DNA of 64,000 bases, taken from the NCBI RefSeq assembly GCF_019550915.1, contig NZ_JAHWCI010000005.1, positions 186,001 to 250,000 of the forward strand, in the 5' to 3' direction. The stretch comes from Mumia sp. zg.B17 (GTDB taxonomy: Bacteria; Actinomycetota; Actinomycetes; Propionibacteriales; Nocardioidaceae). The notes below the pieces were generated by a model. The model did no database searches. It was not told the DNA's origin and saw only the letters and a program-made list of their open reading frames with translations. Position 1 is the stretch's first letter. Each line of letters opens with the position of its first letter. Of this stretch, positions 40,492 to 50,646 are shown one piece after another. The translations under genes and the position numbers were made by a program.

Positions 40492-41943
40492 ATGGTGGCT
40501 TACATGGCTCCCACATCGGTCCTGTCGGCGGAGCGTCTCCACGTCCTGCTCGACATCGAGGCGGACGACCCTCCCGGGTACCGCGAGCTGGCCGACCTCA
40601 TCCGACTCCTCGTGCTCGACGGGCGCATCCCGGCCGGCACACGGCTGCCGAGCGAGCGCGAGCTCACCGCCGCCCTCCCCCTGAGCCGGACGACGGTGAC
40701 CCGCGCCTACGCGGTGCTGCGGGATGCCGAGCTGCTGGTCTCGCGGCGTGGGTCCGGCAGCGTCGTCACCCTGCCTCGCGGTGCCCGTCCTCCGTACACG
40801 CCTCCCAGCGGATCGAGCATGGTGGGCTGGACGATCGCTGCCGGCCAGGCGGCCCCAGGCGTCGGGCTGGCTTACAGCCGCGCGCTGGAACAGCTGCCCG
40901 CCTACCTCGCGCAGACCGGGTACGAGACGGTGGGCGTCCCGGTGCTCCGCGAGCTCGTCGCGCAGCGCTACGCCGACCGCGGGCTGCCCACCGATCCCGA
41001 CCAGATTCTTGTCACCTCGGGGGCCCAGTCCGCGCTCAACCTCGTCAGCCGGACCCTCGCCGCGAGAGGCGATCGCGTCGTGGTCGAGAGCCCGACGTAC
41101 CCGAACGCCATCGACTCGCTGCGCCGGACCGGCCTGCGCGTCCTCGGCGTGCCGCACGACGGCCACCGCCTCGACCTCGACGCGCTCGCCGCGGCCGTCC
41201 GCGCGGCGCCCGTCGCGTGGGCGTACCTGATCCCGGACTTCCAGAACCCCACGGGCGCACTGATGGACGACATCATGCGTCACGAGGTGGCGTCGATCCT
41301 GCGTCGCTCGACGACGGTCCCGATCGTCGACGAGACCATGCTCGACCTCGCGCTCGACGTCGAGGAGCGTGCGATGCCGGTCCCGCTGGCCGCGCACCAT
41401 CCAGGCGCGATCACGCTCGGCTCCGCGAGCAAGTCGTTCTGGGGTGGCCTGCGGATCGGGTGGATCCGCGCCCCGCACGCCGTCGTCCCGCGGCTGGTCG
41501 CGGCGCGAGAGACGTTCGACATCGGCACGCCGGTGCTCGAGCAGCTCGCGGTCGCGGAGCTCCTCCGCGTCCGCGAGGAGGTGCTCGACGAGCGCCGAGA
41601 CACCCTGCGCGCGCGCCGGTCCGCACTCAGGACGGCGGTGACCGATCGGTTGCCCGACTGGAGTCTCAACTCCCCCGCCGGCGGGTTGTCGCTGTGGGTG
41701 CGCCTGCCGAGGCGGGCCTCGAGCCGGCTCGTCGTCGCCGCGGAGGCCCAGGACCTGTTGCTCACCGCCGGCCCACGGTTCTACGCCGACGGCGGTGGTG
41801 AGTCCGCCCTGCGCCTCCCGTACGACCGCAGCACGGGCGCCATCGACGACGCCGTCGACCGTCTCGCCCTCGCATGGGAGACCGTGCTGGCCGGGCGCCC
41901 CACGTCGGCGCCCTCGCGACGCGGCCCTGCGCTGACCGCGTAG
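40492..41943 (+). CDS. MocR-type GntR regulator fused to an aminotransferase domain
   Basis: A 483-residue protein. Residues ~25-90 are a GntR winged helix (RELADLIRLLVLDGRIPAGTRLPSERELTAALPLSRTTVTRAYAVL). The remainder is an aminotransferase-like fold with PLP lysine in GSASKSFWGGLRIGWIR and PDFQNPTGALMDD. MocR proteins use PLP as an effector or cofactor and usually control vitamin B6 or amino-acid related genes. The divergent YczE gene and the shared palindrome suggest that gene is its target. Start may be 40492 or 40504. Confidence 0.87.
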   Translation: MVAYMAPTSVLSAERLHVLLDIEADDPPGYRELADLIRLLVLDGRIPAGTRLPSERELTAALPLSRTTVTRAYAVLRDAELLVSRRGSGSVVTLPRGARPPYTPPSGSSMVGWTIAAGQAAPGVGLAYSRALEQLPAYLAQTGYETVGVPVLRELVAQRYADRGLPTDPDQILVTSGAQSALNLVSRTLAARGDRVVVESPTYPNAIDSLRRTGLRVLGVPHDGHRLDLDALAAAVRAAPVAWAYLIPDFQNPTGALMDDIMRHEVASILRRSTTVPIVDETMLDLALDVEERAMPVPLAAHHPGAITLGSASKSFWGGLRIGWIRAPHAVVPRLVAARETFDIGTPVLEQLAVAELLRVREEVLDERRDTLRARRSALRTAVTDRLPDWSLNSPAGGLSLWVRLPRRASSRLVVAAEAQDLLLTAGPRFYADGGGESALRLPYDRSTGAIDDAVDRLALAWETVLAGRPTSAPSRRGPALTA

Positions 41944-41982
41944 CGGCTGTCACGATCGGCTACGCCCCGGACATGACGTGAC

Positions 41983-42555
41983 GTGACGACGACACCAGAC
42001 ACGGCTCGCGAGGAGCGCTTCCGCGAGCTCTACACCGCCCACTTCGACGCGCTCCTCGCCTACGCCATCCGCCGGACGCGCCACCCTGACGACGCCGCCG
42101 ACCTCGTCGCGGAGACCTTCCTCGTCGCCTGGCGGCGCTGGGACGCGATCCCGTCCGGGGACGAGAGCCGCCTCTGGCTGTACGGGGTGGCCCGGCACGT
42201 CCGCTCGAACGCCGAGCGCAGTGGGCGCCGCCGCGAGCGCCTCGGCGAGCGCTTGCGGCAGCAGCTGAGCGAGACCTCCGACGCCCACCCCTCCGACGAC
42301 GTCGCGGAGCACAGTGCCGTCCGAACGGCGCTGCAGCGGCTCGGAGCGGCCGACCGTGAGCTGTTGATGCTCTCGGCGTGGGAAGAGCTCGAACCCCGCG
42401 AGATCGCACGCGTCCTCGAGATCAGTCCGAGCGCCGTACGGACCCGCCTGTCCCGAGCGCGTCGACGGCTTCGCGACGCCCTTGGCGACGACCGTCCCGA
42501 ACCCGGACGCGTGATGAGCGTCCGCACCGTGCTCAGCCCTGAGGAGGGACGATGA
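41983..42555 (+). CDS. ECF-type RNA polymerase sigma factor (SigE70-like)
   Basis: A 190-residue group 4 sigma factor. Region 2 is FRELYTAHFDALLAYAIRRTRHPDDAADLVAETFLVAWRRW (~12-52), and region 4 is AADRELLMLSAWEELEPREIARVLEISPSAVRTRLSRARRRL (~125-165). The GTG at 41983 is the only in-frame start; nearby ATG and GTG codons run quickly into stops. The next gene is a membrane protein with ATGA overlap, typical of a sigma/anti-sigma pair. Confidence 0.9.
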   Translation: MTTTPDTAREERFRELYTAHFDALLAYAIRRTRHPDDAADLVAETFLVAWRRWDAIPSGDESRLWLYGVARHVRSNAERSGRRRERLGERLRQQLSETSDAHPSDDVAEHSAVRTALQRLGAADRELLMLSAWEELEPREIARVLEISPSAVRTRLSRARRRLRDALGDDRPEPGRVMSVRTVLSPEEGR

Positions 42556-43622
42556 ACGACACCGACCTCGACCGCCGGCTCAGCGCCGCCGACCCGTACG
42601 CGCGGCACGCGGCGCCTGACCTCGGCGGAGCCGACCGAGCCCTGCTGGACGAGATCATGGCCGACACCGCTCGACGCCCTCAGCGGTCGAGACGATCGTG
42701 GCGCTTGCCACTGGCCGGAGCGCTCGCGTCCGCTGCCGTCATGGCCGCAACCCTCCTCGTCCCCGCTTGGGTGGGCTCGACCGACGACCCCGAGACGCCG
42801 GCCGCGCCTCCTGCCGCCTCCGAGCCGACGGTCGAGGCGCCCATCCGCTACGCCGCCGCCGTCGTCGAAGCCGCCGGCCGCCAGCCGCGGCTGCTGGTCG
42901 GCGAGCCCGGCTGGAAGGTGACCCACGTGTACGGGTTCGCCGAGGACGAGGGCACCATCGTGTTCACCAAGGGCGATCGCGAGCTCGAGTTCGTCTGGTA
43001 CCGAGCCGACCAGTACGCCGGCTACTTCGAGGACCGTCTCGACGTCTCTGCTCCGCGACCGTTCTCGATCGACGGGCAGGATGGCAGCGAGTTCCGATAC
43101 TCGACCACGGACATCGCCGTGATGCTGCGCCCGTCCGGCGGCACGTTCTCCGAGATCCGCACCGGCGGCGGCTGGAGGAATCGCGCCGAGATCGTGGCTG
43201 TCCTGCGAACGGTTCGAGCGGTCTCGGTCCCGGAGTGGCTCGCGGCGATGCCGCCGGAGATCGTCACTCCCGACAAGGCCTCGCAGGTGATCGACGAGCT
43301 GTTGGCCGGTGTGCCGCTCCCGCCGGGACTCGACCGTGCGTCACTCGACGACCTCGGCACCAACGACCGCTACCAGCTCAGCGCCCAGGTGCTCGAGCCG
43401 GTGGTGTGCGGCTGGGTCGGAGAGCTCCGGCGTGCCGAGGACGCGCGAGACGACCGGGCGAGGAAGGCCGCCGTCGAGGCGCTGGCAAGCGGGCGCCGCT
43501 GGCCGTTGCTCGCGCCGATGGACGCCGAGGGCGAGTATGCCGACGGGGTCCGGGCGGTGGCCGACGCGGTCCGCGACGGGGTTCCGACGCTCACGGTGCG
43601 GGAGATGTCCGGCTGCCCGTGA
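42552..43622 (+). CDS. Membrane protein coupled to the ECF sigma factor (CU044_5270-like, probable regulator)
   Basis: A 356-residue protein. It has a cytoplasmic N-terminus (residues 1-50, DLDRRLSAADPYARHAAPDLGGADRALLDEIM), one transmembrane helix at ~53-72 (PLAGALASAAVMAATLLVPA) and an extracellular C-terminal domain with an Asp/Glu-rich surface. No HxxxCxxC zinc anti-sigma motif is visible. The 4-bp ATGA overlap with the sigma gene and single-helix topology suggest it holds the sigma factor at the membrane, but this is inference; it could be a substrate gene. The extracellular part starts with a Pro/Ala/Glu linker. Confidence 0.75.
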   Translation: MNDTDLDRRLSAADPYARHAAPDLGGADRALLDEIMADTARRPQRSRRSWRLPLAGALASAAVMAATLLVPAWVGSTDDPETPAAPPAASEPTVEAPIRYAAAVVEAAGRQPRLLVGEPGWKVTHVYGFAEDEGTIVFTKGDRELEFVWYRADQYAGYFEDRLDVSAPRPFSIDGQDGSEFRYSTTDIAVMLRPSGGTFSEIRTGGGWRNRAEIVAVLRTVRAVSVPEWLAAMPPEIVTPDKASQVIDELLAGVPLPPGLDRASLDDLGTNDRYQLSAQVLEPVVCGWVGELRRAEDARDDRARKAAVEALASGRRWPLLAPMDAEGEYADGVRAVADAVRDGVPTLTVREMSGCP

Positions 43623-43643
43623 CGGCAGGTGGGCGCGGGGAGG

Positions 43644-44324
43644 TCAGGCCCTCGGCCAGGTCTCCCCGCGCCACGACGCGTCCCAGAACATCCACTCGAA
43701 TCGCGTCGCGCGCTCGTAGGCGGCGAGCATCTTCGTACGGCGCTCGGGCGTCGCCGTCGTCGCGAGGTGGTCGGCCCACCCCTCGGCCCGCGTGACCGCG
43801 GCGTCGAAGGCGGGGTCGGAGTAGGTGTCGATCCAGGCGCGGTAGGGATGCGCAGCGTCGGTCGCCTGCGCCGCGATCGCGCGCCCAACCTCCAGATAGA
43901 CGCGGAAGCACGGCAGCACACCCGCAAGACCGACCTCGACCGGTGCGTACGCGGCGTCGGCGAGCAGCGTGCCGGCGTAGGCCTGACAGGTCGGCGTCGG
44001 CTCCGCCGCATCAGGCCCGTCCGGGTCGAGGCCGCGAGGCACGAGGAACTCCGCGTGCATCAGCCGCTCGGCCTCGACCGCCTCGGCGGCCGCGCGTGCG
44101 AGGCCGGCTGACAGCGCCGGGTCGCCCGCACGCGCGGCCAGCATCGCGAGCGTGCTGCCGTAGCGGGAGAGGTAGTGGGCATCGTCGAGCAGGTAGCGGC
44201 CGAACACGTCCTCCGGCAACGTCCCGGCGGCGAGACCGACCACGAAGGGGTGCTCGAGGATCGCGTCGTACCAGCTCGCGACGTGCGTCCACGCGGCCTC
44301 GGAGAACGTCCTCTCGTCCGTCAC
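43644..44324 (-). CDS. tenA: TenA-family thiaminase II / aminopyrimidine aminohydrolase
   Basis: A 226-residue all-helical enzyme that salvages pyrimidine from thiamine breakdown products. TenA motifs are visible: TFSEAAWTHVASWYDAILEHPFVVGLAAGTLPEDVFGRYLLDDAHYLSRY, a tyrosine/cysteine region TCQAYAGTLL and EVGLAGVLPCFRVYLEVG holding the catalytic Cys. It is last in the thiM-thiE-thiD-tenA operon and overlaps thiD by ATGA-type 4 bp. Confidence 0.9.
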   Translation of the reverse strand: MTDERTFSEAAWTHVASWYDAILEHPFVVGLAAGTLPEDVFGRYLLDDAHYLSRYGSTLAMLAARAGDPALSAGLARAAAEAVEAERLMHAEFLVPRGLDPDGPDAAEPTPTCQAYAGTLLADAAYAPVEVGLAGVLPCFRVYLEVGRAIAAQATDAAHPYRAWIDTYSDPAFDAAVTRAEGWADHLATTATPERRTKMLAAYERATRFEWMFWDASWRGETWPRA

Positions 44325-45115
44325 CTACGCGCCCTCCAGAGGTGGTCGACAGGTCCGTGGCCGCGACCCACCGAGTGCTCGGCGCCGCTGCGCAAAGCCC
44401 CGGTCAGGTAGTCCTTGGCCTCACCCACCGCCTCGCGCAGCGGCAGGCCGAGCGCGAGGCCGGACGCGATCGCCGACGCCAGCGTGCAGCCTGTCCCGTG
44501 CGTGTTGGGGCTGTCGATCCGCGGTGCACGATAGGTGCACGCACCCTCCGCGTCGACGAGCACGTCGATGCTCTCCGGACTCTCGAGGTGTCCGCCCTTG
44601 ACCAGCGCGGCTGCAGCGCCCGCTGCGCGCAACGCGCGCCCGGCGGTCGCCAGCCCGTGGGGATCGGTCGCCGGCGCGGTGCCGGTCAGGACCGCAGCCT
44701 CCGGCACGTTGGGCGTGACGACGGCCGCCAGCGGCAGCAACGTCGTACGGATGGTGTCCACCACGTCCTCCCCGACCAGCGTGTCGCCGGAGGTGGCCAC
44801 CATGACCGGGTCAAGCACGACGGGCACGTCCGCGGTGTGCAGGACGTCGGCGACCGCGAGCACGATCTCCACCGTGCCGAGCATCCCGATCTTGACCACG
44901 CTCACGTCCAGGTCGTCCAGCACGGCACGCACCTGCTCGGCGACGAACGCCGCAGGCACCGGGTGGATCCCGAAGACGCCGCGGGTGTTCTGGACGGTGA
45001 GCGCGGTCAGGGCCGCGGCGCCGTACACGCCGAGGGCGGTCGCCGTCTTGAGGTCCGCCTGGATCCCGGCGCCGCCTGAGGGGTCGGAGCCGGCGATGGT
45101 GAGCATGACGGGCAC
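44321..45115 (-). CDS. thiD: Hydroxymethylpyrimidine/phosphomethylpyrimidine kinase
   Basis: A 264-residue ribokinase-like enzyme that phosphorylates HMP and HMP-P for thiamine synthesis. LTIAGSDPSGGAGIQADLKTATALGVYG is the N-terminal signature, and HGTGCTLASAIASGLALG near residue 215 the ATP/anion-hole motif with catalytic Asp/Cys. I choose the GTG at 45115; an ATG at 45106 three codons later is possible. It begins 5 bp after the thiE stop. Confidence 0.92.
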   Translation of the reverse strand: MPVMLTIAGSDPSGGAGIQADLKTATALGVYGAAALTALTVQNTRGVFGIHPVPAAFVAEQVRAVLDDLDVSVVKIGMLGTVEIVLAVADVLHTADVPVVLDPVMVATSGDTLVGEDVVDTIRTTLLPLAAVVTPNVPEAAVLTGTAPATDPHGLATAGRALRAAGAAAALVKGGHLESPESIDVLVDAEGACTYRAPRIDSPNTHGTGCTLASAIASGLALGLPLREAVGEAKDYLTGALRSGAEHSVGRGHGPVDHLWRARR

Positions 45116-45120
45116 GGCGC

Positions 45121-45786
45121 TCAGGGCTGGACCTCCGAGCGTGCGGCGAGGGCGGCGTCGACGACCTCGCGGAGCGTGCGGGCGGCCGCACGCGGCTCGG
45201 GTGCCGAGCAGATCGCGGAGACCACGCAGATGCCGTCGGCGCCGGCGGCGACGACCGACGCGGCGTTCGATGCGGAGATGCCCCCGATCGCGACGAGCGG
45301 GAGGTCGTCCGGCGTTGCCGCGCGCAGGCGGCGTACGCCGTCGAGTCCCCACGGCGCGGTCGTGTCGGGCTTGGTCGGCGTCGCCCACACCGGGCTGACC
45401 GCGAGGTAGCTGCACGCGGCGAGCGCCTCGGCGTCGTCGAGCTGGGCCAGGTCGTGCAGCGACCACCCGACGACCGCGTCGTCGCCGAGCACCTCTCGCA
45501 CTCGCGCGGGGTGGAGATCATCGGGCCCGACGTGCAGGCCCGCACCGGGCACGGCGCGCGCCGCCGCGAGGTCGTCGTTGAGCACGAACGACGCACGGTC
45601 ACCGACGCGCGCGGCGATCCTCGTGGCCAGCCGGATGCGTTCGTCGGTCGACGCGTGCTTGTCGCGGAGCTGGACGGTCGTCGCTCCCCCGTCGACGGCG
45701 TCGGCGACGACGTCGACCAGGTCCGCACCGTGAGGCACGGACCCGGTGACGAGATAGAGACGGACGTCTCCGGCCGGGCCGACCAT
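45121..45786 (-). CDS. thiE: Thiamine phosphate synthase
   Basis: A 221-residue TIM-barrel enzyme joining HMP-PP and thiazole phosphate to thiamine phosphate. Motifs are VQLRDKHAS (pyrophosphate Arg/Lys), LNDDLAAARAVPGAGLHVGPDD and GGISASNAASVVAAGADGICVVSAI. The ATG at 45786 overlaps the thiM stop by 1 nt. Confidence 0.93.
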   Translation of the reverse strand: MVGPAGDVRLYLVTGSVPHGADLVDVVADAVDGGATTVQLRDKHASTDERIRLATRIAARVGDRASFVLNDDLAAARAVPGAGLHVGPDDLHPARVREVLGDDAVVGWSLHDLAQLDDAEALAACSYLAVSPVWATPTKPDTTAPWGLDGVRRLRAATPDDLPLVAIGGISASNAASVVAAGADGICVVSAICSAPEPRAAARTLREVVDAALAARSEVQP

Positions 45787-46577
45787 CAGCGCGCGACGAC
45801 CTCGGCGACCGCCTCGGAAGACAACGTGGACAGCGCGTCCAGCAACCGCCAGCGCAGCGATCCGGGACCCTCGGCGAGCGGCGCGGCCTTCTCGATCGCG
45901 GCCGTCAGGATCGCCAGTGCGCTCGCCGACGCCTCGAACGCGTCGTCATGGACCGCGCAGGCCGCGGCGACCAGGGCGCTCGCGGAGCACCCGAGCGCGG
46001 TGATCATCGGGGCGCGCGCATCGCCGCCGTGGATCTCGGTCGTACGGGTGCCGTCCGTGACGACGTCGACGGCGCCCGTCATGGCGACGACGGTCTCCAG
46101 CTTGGACGCGAGCGCCTCGGCGTCCGTACGGACGTCGGCCGTATCGGCGTCGGCGTCGACCCCTCGCCCTGCTCCCGTCGACGTCGCGATCGCAAGGATC
46201 TCGCTCGCGTTGCCCCGGATCACCGTCGGGCGGTGCTCGATCAGGGCAGCGGCGGACTCGCGCCTATAGGTGGTCGCGCCGACCGCGACCGGGTCGAGGA
46301 CCCACGGCTTGCCCGTGGCCGAGGCGACCTCGACCGCGGCGAGCATGCCGTCGACCCACGGCGGGGACAGCGTGCCGATGTTGGCGACGACGGCCTGGGC
46401 GATGCCGGCGAACTCCGCGGACTCGTGCGGGTCGTGGACCATCGCCGGAGAGGCGCCTGCGGCATTGAGCAGGTTGGCGGCGATGTCCATCGACACGTAG
46501 TTCGTGATGACCTGCACCAGCGGGGTCTGCGCCCGGAGCTGGTCGTGGACGTGGGCAGCGGTACGGGGTTCGAGCAT
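45786..46577 (-). CDS. thiM: Hydroxyethylthiazole kinase
   Basis: A 263-residue ribokinase-like enzyme that phosphorylates 4-methyl-5-hydroxyethylthiazole in thiamine salvage. PLVQVITNYVSMDIAANLLNAAGASPAMVHD opens the fold, GNASEILA and GCSASALVAAACA (catalytic Cys in the anion hole) mark the active site. First gene of the operon, with GAGGGAG as ribosome binding site and a TPP riboswitch upstream. Confidence 0.93.
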   Translation of the reverse strand: MLEPRTAAHVHDQLRAQTPLVQVITNYVSMDIAANLLNAAGASPAMVHDPHESAEFAGIAQAVVANIGTLSPPWVDGMLAAVEVASATGKPWVLDPVAVGATTYRRESAAALIEHRPTVIRGNASEILAIATSTGAGRGVDADADTADVRTDAEALASKLETVVAMTGAVDVVTDGTRTTEIHGGDARAPMITALGCSASALVAAACAVHDDAFEASASALAILTAAIEKAAPLAEGPGSLRWRLLDALSTLSSEAVAEVVAR

Positions 46578-46583
46578 CAGGCT

Positions 46584-46650
46584 CCCTCTCGCCGGTATGA
46601 CCCGGATCAGGTTCGGCGGGTGTGTTCTCAGCCCTTCGGGCACCCCGGCC
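46584..46650 (-). promoter_or_regulatory. TPP riboswitch (thi box) for the thiM operon
   Basis: The minus strand shows the conserved THI-element parts in order: GGGGTGCCC, GGGCTGAGA, then ACCTGATCCGGGTCATACCGGCG, ending in a stem near the ribosome binding site GAGGGAG. The -10 box TATCGT is at 46666-46671 on that strand, so the aptamer starts the transcript. Close spacing to the RBS suggests control of translation by TPP. It regulates all four thi genes. Confidence 0.95.
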
Positions 46651-46760
46651 TTGCAACTGCTGGCGACGATAACAGAAGTGCCGGGAGCCCCTTCCGCGAC
46701 GTCGCACCGGCCCGCTAGCGTTCGGGCAACCCACCCGACTCCTTCCCCCGAGGGGTATGC

Positions 46761-46898
46761 ATGGCTTCCGCCCGTCGCGTCCGTCGCGCCTGGCGCCGCG
46801 GAGGGGTTCACGAGGTCTATCTCGCGTCCCGCCGCTGGCTCGCTCGTCTCATCTACCCCGGAGACCTCCCCGCGGCCCGCCAACGCCGACGGCGGTGA
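46761..46898 (+). CDS. 45-residue arginine-rich small protein
   Basis: MASARRVRRAWRRGGVHEVY begins a very basic protein (about 16 Arg) with a central hydrophobic stretch (WLARLIYPGDLPA). GAGGGG lies 7 nt before the ATG at 46761 and its stop codon sits in the left arm of the terminator at 46894. No family is recognised. It is the only codirectional ORF between the thi promoter and ilvC. A different reading frame starts at 46757 but is less convincing. Confidence 0.5.
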   Translation: MASARRVRRAWRRGGVHEVYLASRRWLARLIYPGDLPAARQRRRR

Positions 46899-46939
46899 GT
46901 CCGGTCCCACGCCGTGATGCGCGTGGGACCGGGCTCACC
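46894..46939. terminator. Long terminator hairpin between the small ORF and ilvC
   Basis: CCGGTCCCACGC at 46901-46912 pairs perfectly with GCGTGGGACCGG at 46921-46932; GGTGAG/CTCACC at the base extend it past a single mismatch. It lies between converging genes. It has no long T-run. Confidence 0.75.
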
Positions 46940-46960
46940 GCCGGTCGGGACGTACGAGGG

Positions 46961-48607
<1,647 letters not shown>

Positions 48608-48611
<4 letters not shown>

Positions 48612-50362
48612 AGTTCCTCGTCACCGAACTCGGGCGCCATGTCGCGCGCGATCTGGATCATGTCGTTGCTGACTCCGGCCGGGACCATCGGCCACACCAT
48701 CGCGTCGCGGTGCACGACGAAGTCGATGACGACCGGCGCGTCGGTGATGGACATCGCCTTCTCGATCACCGCGTCGAGGTCCTCGGCCTTCTCGCACCGC
48801 AGCCCGACGCAGCCGTAGGCGTCGGCGAGCTTGACGAAGTCGGGGATGCGGGCCTCGTCGGCGCCGGTCTGCAGGTCGGTGTTGGAGTAGCGGCCATCGT
48901 AGAAGAGCGTCTGCCACTGCCGGACCATGCCGAGCGACGAGTTGTTGATGACGGCGACCTTGATCGGGATGCCCTCGAGCGCGCACGTCGCGAGCTCCTG
49001 GTTGGTCATCTGGAAGCAGCCGTCGCCGTCGATGGCCCACACCACCTCACCGGCGCGGGCGACCTGCGCTCCCATGGCGGCAGGGACGGAGAAGCCCATC
49101 GTGCCCATGCCGCCGGAGTTGATCCAGCGGGCGGGGCGCTCGTGCTCGATGAAGTTGGCAGCCCACATCTGGTGCTGTCCCACGCCGGAGGTGTAGGTCG
49201 CGCCGGGGCCGGCGATCTGGCCGATGCGCTGGATCACCCGTTGCGGCGACAGCGACCCGTCGTCCGGCTCCTCGTACCCGAGCGGGTAGCGGGCGGAGAG
49301 CGCCTGCATCTGCCCGCGCCACGGGGTGTAGTCGGCGGGGTGCTCGGCGTACTCGGCCTGCAGCGCGACGACCAGGTCGGCGATCACCTCACGGCAGTCT
49401 CCGACGATCGGCACGTCGGCGGTGCGGTTCTTGGAGATCTCAGCCGGGTCGATGTCGGCGTGGATGACCTTGGAGCCGGGCGCGAACGACTCCAGGTGCC
49501 CGGTCACCCGGTCGTCGAAGCGCGCACCCAGCGAGATGAGCAGGTCGCTCTTCTGGAGCGCACCGACGGCCGCCACCGTGCCGTGCATGCCCGGCATCCC
49601 GAGGTGGAGGGGGTGGCTGTCGGGGAACGCGCCGCGCGCCATCAGCGTCGTGACGACAGGGATGCCGGTCATCTCGGCGAGGACCTTGAGCTCGGTCGAG
49701 GCGTTGGCCTTCACGACGCCGCCGCCGACATAGAGGACCGGGCGCTCGGCCGCCGCGATGAGACGCGCCGCCTCACGGACCTGCTTGTTGTGCGGCCTGC
49801 TGGTCGGCCGGTAGCCCGGGAGGTGCAGCTCGGTCGGCCATGCGAAGGTCGTCGCGGATTGCAGCGCGTCCTTGGAGATGTCGACCAGCACCGGCCCGGG
49901 TCGGCCGGTGGACGCGATGTGGAACGCCTCGGCGATCGCTCGCGGGATCTCCGCGGCATCGGTCACGAGATAGCTGTGCTTGGTGATCGGCATCGTGATG
50001 CCGCGGATGTCGGCCTCCTGGAACGCGTCCGTGCCGATCGCGCGGCTCGCGACCTGCCCGGTCACGGCGACCATCGGAACCGAGTCCATGTAGGCGTCGG
50101 CGATCGCAGTCACGAGGTTGGTCGCCCCGGGGCCGGACGTCGCCATGCAGACACCGACCTTGCCGCTGGCCACCGCGTAGCCCTGGGCCGCATGACCGGC
50201 GCCCTGCTCGTGACGGACGAGGATGTGGCGGACCTTCTGCGAGTCCATCAACGGGTCGTACGCCGGAAGGATCGCGCCGCCCGGGATCCCGAAGACGACC
50301 TCGACCCCGGCGTGCTCCAGTGCCAGGACGAGGCTCTGGGCCCCGGTGACCTGCTCGCTCAT
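48608..50362 (-). CDS. ilvB: Acetolactate synthase, catalytic (large) subunit
   Basis: A 584-residue TPP-dependent enzyme, the first step shared by Val, Leu and Ile synthesis. The catalytic Glu lies in [14 protein letters not shown] (~residue 53), FAD-binding region in the middle and TPP-binding [16 protein letters not shown] near 450. The ATG at 50362 has GAAGGGACAGCG upstream. Its mRNA begins with a leader peptide and attenuator. Confidence 0.96.
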
Positions 50363-50450
50363 CGCTGTCCCTTCGTACGGACCGGTCTCGCCGGCGTGTG
50401 GTGGGCGGCTGCCCTCGTGCTGGGGCCTTCTCGGACGGTCTGGTGGCAAC

Positions 50451-50515
50451 AAAAAACCCCTCGGCCCGAGCGGGCATTCGAGGGGTGACGCGGAACCGTT
50501 GCCGGTCGCGCGTCA
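50451..50515 (-). promoter_or_regulatory. Attenuator of ilvBNC: two adjacent hairpins and a T-run
   Basis: On the minus strand, hairpin 1 (50486-50515) pairs TGACGCG with CGCGTCA and ACCG with CGGT inside, and includes the leader stop codon. Hairpin 2 (50456-50486) pairs ACCCCTCG with CGAGGGGT and GCCCG with CGGGC, followed by TTTTTTGTTG. The terminator end is nearly the same as that of cimA. Confidence 0.85.
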
Positions 50516-50542
50516 GTGGGGTACGAGAAGGAGGTTGCGCAC
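50513..50542 (-). CDS. ilvB leader peptide (9 aa, Leu-Leu-Leu-Val)
   Basis: GTG start, then MRNLLLVPH and TGA. Four branched-chain codons (CTC CTT CTC GTA) lie at residues 4-7. A CACTCT hexamer 6 nt before the GTG could be a -10 box, making this leader leaderless as well. Confidence 0.82.
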   Translation of the reverse strand: MRNLLLVPH

Positions 50543-50646
50543 GAGACAAGAGTGCGCGACGGGCCCCCGAGGGTCAAGCCAGCGTCACTCGCGTCTCGCA
50601 TCCTGAGATGTCCGTCCCACATGACGGCGCGCATCCTCCTCAGGCC

